DNA from: Streptomyces beijiangensis
GTDB taxonomy: Bacteria; Actinomycetota; Actinomycetes; Streptomycetales; Streptomycetaceae
Assembly: GCF_017315755.1 (NCBI RefSeq)
Contig: NZ_JAFLRJ010000060.1
Span: 1 to 43,317, forward strand
DNA: 43,317 nucleotides
Reading direction: 5' to 3'
Under the pieces are notes generated by a model that did no database searches, was not told where the DNA came from, and was given only the letters and a program-made list of their open reading frames with translations. How positions within the stretch are numbered: the stretch's first letter is position 1; the number at the start of each line of letters is the position of its first letter. Both the position numbers and the translations under genes were made by a program. This document shows, piece after piece, positions 40,962 through 43,317 of the stretch.

Positions 40962-41885
40962 CTACGAACCGCTGCCCAGGACCTGACCGGTGAGGAGTTC
41001 CGTCGCGCCGATCAGGGCGGTGGAGCCCGGGGCCGTGCAGGCGTAGGCGCCCGACATGGCGCCCAGGCGGGCGCACTCCAGCGGGTCCCGGCCGGCCAGC
41101 CTGCCGTACAGGAAGCCGCTGACGTACGCGTCGCCCGCGCCGTTGGAGTCCACCACGGGGGCGGGCGGGACGGTCGCGGGGACATGGACCGGGTCCGGGC
41201 CGCCCTCGCGGGTGAGGATGTACGAGCCGTCCGCGCCGGCCGTCGCGACGACGACCCCGGCGCGGCCCTCGCGGAGGATTTCGGCCATCACCGCCCCGGT
41301 GCGGTCGCCCGCTCCCGCCGCGCTGAAGAAGACGACGTCGGAGCGGAGCGCGAACTCCCTGTGGTGGTCGGCCAGTCCGTCCCAGTCGTGCAGATCCGTG
41401 GAGGAGGGGACGCCGAGTGCCTCGATGTCGTCGTACAGATGGCGCGCGAAATCCATGACGGAGAGATGGACATGGCGGGCGCGGCGCAGCAGCGGGAGGT
41501 AGTGGTCCCTGGGCATGCGGAGTCCCGCCGGGTCGCGGCTGTCGTAGAACGACATCCGGCGGCCTGAGGCGTCCACCAGGTTCACCGCGCGCCGGGTGCC
41601 CGCTGGGGAGATCAGCGGGGCGAACTCCACGTCCCCCTTGGCCAGTCGTTCGCGTACCTGGGAGCCGATCCAGTCGTCGCCGATGTAGTCGAGCAGGGCG
41701 GACCGCAGGCCGAGCGCCCGCGTGCCCAGCGCCACATTGCCGCCGGTGTGGCCCGGCCACTCCTCGATCGGGCCGACGTGGACCGAGTCGACGAGCGGCA
41801 CGGGCAGCGAGCCGACGCGGACGATGGTGTCCACTCCGCTGCCGCCGACCACCAAGACGTCGTACTCCGTGTGCTGTTGAGCCAC
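40962..41885 (-). CDS. PfkB-family carbohydrate kinase
   Basis: 307 residues, ribokinase-like fold. VVGGSGVDTIVRVGSLP opens the Rossmann-like core, GGNVALGTRALG is the substrate site (PfkB signature 1 region) and DSNGAGDAYVSGF carries the catalytic Asp and anion hole (signature 2). It phosphorylates a sugar or nucleoside; which one cannot be said. GTG start at 41885 with GAGGTGG 6 nt ahead; the frame stays open to 42242 but that part lies opposite the SIMPL gene. It converges with the SGNH gene with 13 bp between stops. Confidence 0.92.
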   Translation of the reverse strand: MAQQHTEYDVLVVGGSGVDTIVRVGSLPVPLVDSVHVGPIEEWPGHTGGNVALGTRALGLRSALLDYIGDDWIGSQVRERLAKGDVEFAPLISPAGTRRAVNLVDASGRRMSFYDSRDPAGLRMPRDHYLPLLRRARHVHLSVMDFARHLYDDIEALGVPSSTDLHDWDGLADHHREFALRSDVVFFSAAGAGDRTGAVMAEILREGRAGVVVATAGADGSYILTREGGPDPVHVPATVPPAPVVDSNGAGDAYVSGFLYGRLAGRDPLECARLGAMSGAYACTAPGSTALIGATELLTGQVLGSGS

Positions 41886-41979
41886 GATTCCACCTCTCTG
41901 TACCCGCCGTGTCCCAGTATCCCTGGCCGACGGAAGTGATGGGATGTGCCCGACCCTCTTCCGGAAGGACACACTCCAG

Positions 41980-42732
41980 ATGTCTGTACGCACTTCGTCG
42001 GCCGTGGCCACGTCGATCGCCGCCGCCCTGCTCGCCGGCGGGCTCCTGACCGCCGGCGCCTCCCCGGCGGCGGCCGTCACCCGCGTCGCCCCCGCCGCGG
42101 ATCCGGCGCCCGCCACCGTCACCGTGACCGGGGAGGGCGCCGCTTCGGCGACCCCCGACATGGCCGTCCTCGGCGCCGGGGTGGAGGCCACGAAGCCCAC
42201 GGCCAAGGAGGCCCTGGCCGCGCAGTCCGCGGCCGCCGCCAAGCTGCTCGCCGCGCTGCGGAAGCAGGGGGTGGCCGAGCGGGACGTACAGACCGAGGGG
42301 CTCTCGCTGAGCGCCGTCTATCAGCAGGACCAGGCCGGTGGCCCGGCCAAGCAGACCGGCTACCTGGCGGGGCAGAGCTTCTCCGTCACGATCCGCGACA
42401 TCGGCAAGGTCGGCGCGGTCGTCCAGGCGGCGGCGGACGCGACGGGTGACGCGGGCCGGATCACCGGGGTGTCCTTCGACGTGGCCGATCCGGGCGCACT
42501 GCAGACCGTCGCGCGCAAGGCAGCCGTACGCGATGCCCATGACAAGGCCGCTCAGCACGCGGAGCTCGCGGGACGCAAGCTCGGCAGGCTGGTGTCCCTG
42601 ACGGAGGGGGAGAGCGGGAGGTCGCGTCCGGCGGCCATGCCCGCCGCCGCGTTCGACAAGGAGAGCGTGCCCGTCGCGCCCGGTCAGGTCGAGGACCGCA
42701 TCACGGTCACGGCCGTGTACGAGCTGGACTGA
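41980..42732 (+). CDS. SIMPL-domain secreted protein (DUF541)
   Basis: 250 residues. A Sec signal peptide (SVRTSSAVATSIAAALLAGGLLTAGASPAAA) precedes a SIMPL domain: VTVTGEGAASATPDMAVLGAGVEA, DVQTEGLSLSAVY, FSVTIRDIGKVGAVV, ending VEDRITVTAVYEL. These proteins are periplasmic or extracellular with poorly known roles, sometimes stress-linked. GGAAGGA lies about 11 nt before the ATG at 41980. It is divergent from the kinase and converges with the TetR gene. Confidence 0.9.
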   Translation: MSVRTSSAVATSIAAALLAGGLLTAGASPAAAVTRVAPAADPAPATVTVTGEGAASATPDMAVLGAGVEATKPTAKEALAAQSAAAAKLLAALRKQGVAERDVQTEGLSLSAVYQQDQAGGPAKQTGYLAGQSFSVTIRDIGKVGAVVQAAADATGDAGRITGVSFDVADPGALQTVARKAAVRDAHDKAAQHAELAGRKLGRLVSLTEGESGRSRPAAMPAAAFDKESVPVAPGQVEDRITVTAVYELD

Positions 42733-42744
42733 CCGGCCGGGGTC

Positions 42745-43317
42745 TCAGCGTGTCGCGTCCGCCAACTCGGCGCGCTCCAGGCCCAGTTCGCGGGCGAGTG
42801 CCTCGTCAGTCCACTCCAGCATGGTGGCCTTGGTGAGGGTGCCCGCGTACGACGTCATCTGTACGGCGAGCCCGTCGAGCAGCGCTGTCAGCCGCCAGGC
42901 CGCGGCCGACGGGTCCTCGCACGTGAACTCGCCCGCGGCCGAGCCCTCGGCGATCACCTCGGTCAGCGCGGCCTTCCACTGCTGGTCGAGCTCGCGGGTC
43001 ACGGCGCGCAGTGCCGGCTCGCGGAGTGAGGCGGCCCAGCCCTCGATCCACAGCCGCCAGCCCTTGGCCTGTCCGGTCGGTGCGTACCAGCGGACGGCGG
43101 TGCGCAGCCTGCGGACCGCGCTCGTCCGGCGGCCGAGAAGCTTGCGCAGATGGGCGAGGTCGCCCTCGGCCGCGTAGGTGAAGGCCGCGGCGACGAGGTT
43201 CTCCTTGGTGGAGTAGTGGTACAGCACCAGCGCATTGCTGACGCCCAGTGCGGAGGCGATGTCGGCGATACGTACCGCCGCAACGCCCCGGGACTGGATC
43301 TGTTCGACGGCGGCGCG
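42745..43317 (-). CDS. TetR-family regulator (N-terminus off window)
   Basis: The last 190 residues are visible; the start lies beyond the right edge. The helix-turn-helix is IADIASALGVSNALVLYHYSTKENLVAAAF, followed by a ligand-binding domain of the BetI-like type (WRLWIEGWAASLREPALRAVTRELDQQWKAALTEVIAEG, LTALLDGLAVQMTS). Target unknown; the only neighbour seen, the SIMPL gene, converges with it. Confidence 0.9.
   Translation of the reverse strand, partial: RAAVEQIQSRGVAAVRIADIASALGVSNALVLYHYSTKENLVAAAFTYAAEGDLAHLRKLLGRRTSAVRRLRTAVRWYAPTGQAKGWRLWIEGWAASLREPALRAVTRELDQQWKAALTEVIAEGSAAGEFTCEDPSAAAWRLTALLDGLAVQMTSYAGTLTKATMLEWTDEALARELGLERAELADATR

Noticed and set aside
41886..42242. N-terminal extension of the PfkB kinase frame
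   Set aside because: It lies opposite the SIMPL gene's signal peptide; the GTG at 41885 has a good SD.
1..43317. tRNA, rRNA, CRISPR, insertion sequence, phage or integration site
   Set aside because: No cloverleaf, repeat-spacer array, transposase motif or terminal inverted repeat pair was seen on either strand.

Overview
The window is high-GC actinobacterial DNA, almost certainly from a Streptomyces chromosome arm: third codon positions are nearly all G or C, GTG starts and 4-bp start/stop overlaps are common, and the gene order is the one I recall around the hopanoid locus of Streptomyces (the SCO6745-SCO6771 neighbourhood of S. coelicolor). I see no tRNA, rRNA, CRISPR array, insertion sequence or phage gene.

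Layout. 1-9.9 kb: housekeeping and accessory genes: the RNA-binding factor Tex (cut by the left edge), a SCO6745-family protein, a GlxA-type regulator next to a DJ-1/PfpI protein, an enoyl-CoA hydratase, an HdeD-like membrane protein, an RsbW-like ATPase, isopentenyl-diphosphate isomerase, a methyltransferase, an unannotated 45-residue protein and a cation diffusion facilitator. 9.95-18.3 kb: galE, then a tightly overlapping operon whose enzymes look like a CDP-activated polyol-phosphate pathway (a CDP-alcohol phosphotransferase with extra domains, a cytidylyltransferase-like enzyme, a glycerol-1-phosphate dehydrogenase-like enzyme, a second CDP-alcohol phosphotransferase, a GT2 glycosyltransferase), followed by a TagGH-type ABC exporter and a strong terminator. 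18.3-21.3 kb: an MmpL exporter divergent from its probable TetR repressor.

21.5-35.1 kb: the hopanoid operon. hpnC, hpnD and hpnE turn farnesyl diphosphate into squalene, a prenyl synthase makes the farnesyl diphosphate, shc cyclises squalene to hopene, and hpnG, hpnH and the hpnO-like aminotransferase add and modify the ribose-derived side chain. ispG and dxs inside the operon, plus idi 14 kb upstream, supply C5 units. Two very small genes belong to it: a 49-residue gene between hpnD and hpnE, and probably a 21-residue leader overlapping hpnC. It is followed by an XRE-cupin regulator behind a twin palindrome and a 42-residue membrane protein (DUF6126-like).

35.1-43.3 kb: unrelated genes: a tyrosine phosphatase, a GH36 alpha-galactosidase with a 25-bp perfect terminator stem, a chimeric remnant joining a small membrane protein to a piece of patatin, a Tat-exported DUF6250-like protein, an SGNH hydrolase, a PfkB sugar kinase, a SIMPL-domain protein and a TetR regulator cut by the right edge.

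The strongest candidate for an undescribed system is the operon at 11157-18239. It combines an archaeal-type glycerol-1-phosphate dehydrogenase with CDP-alcohol chemistry and a polymer exporter, which suggests a surface glycan or lipid with an unusual polyol-phosphate building block. Family names and comparisons come from memory and motif reading; no database search was run.
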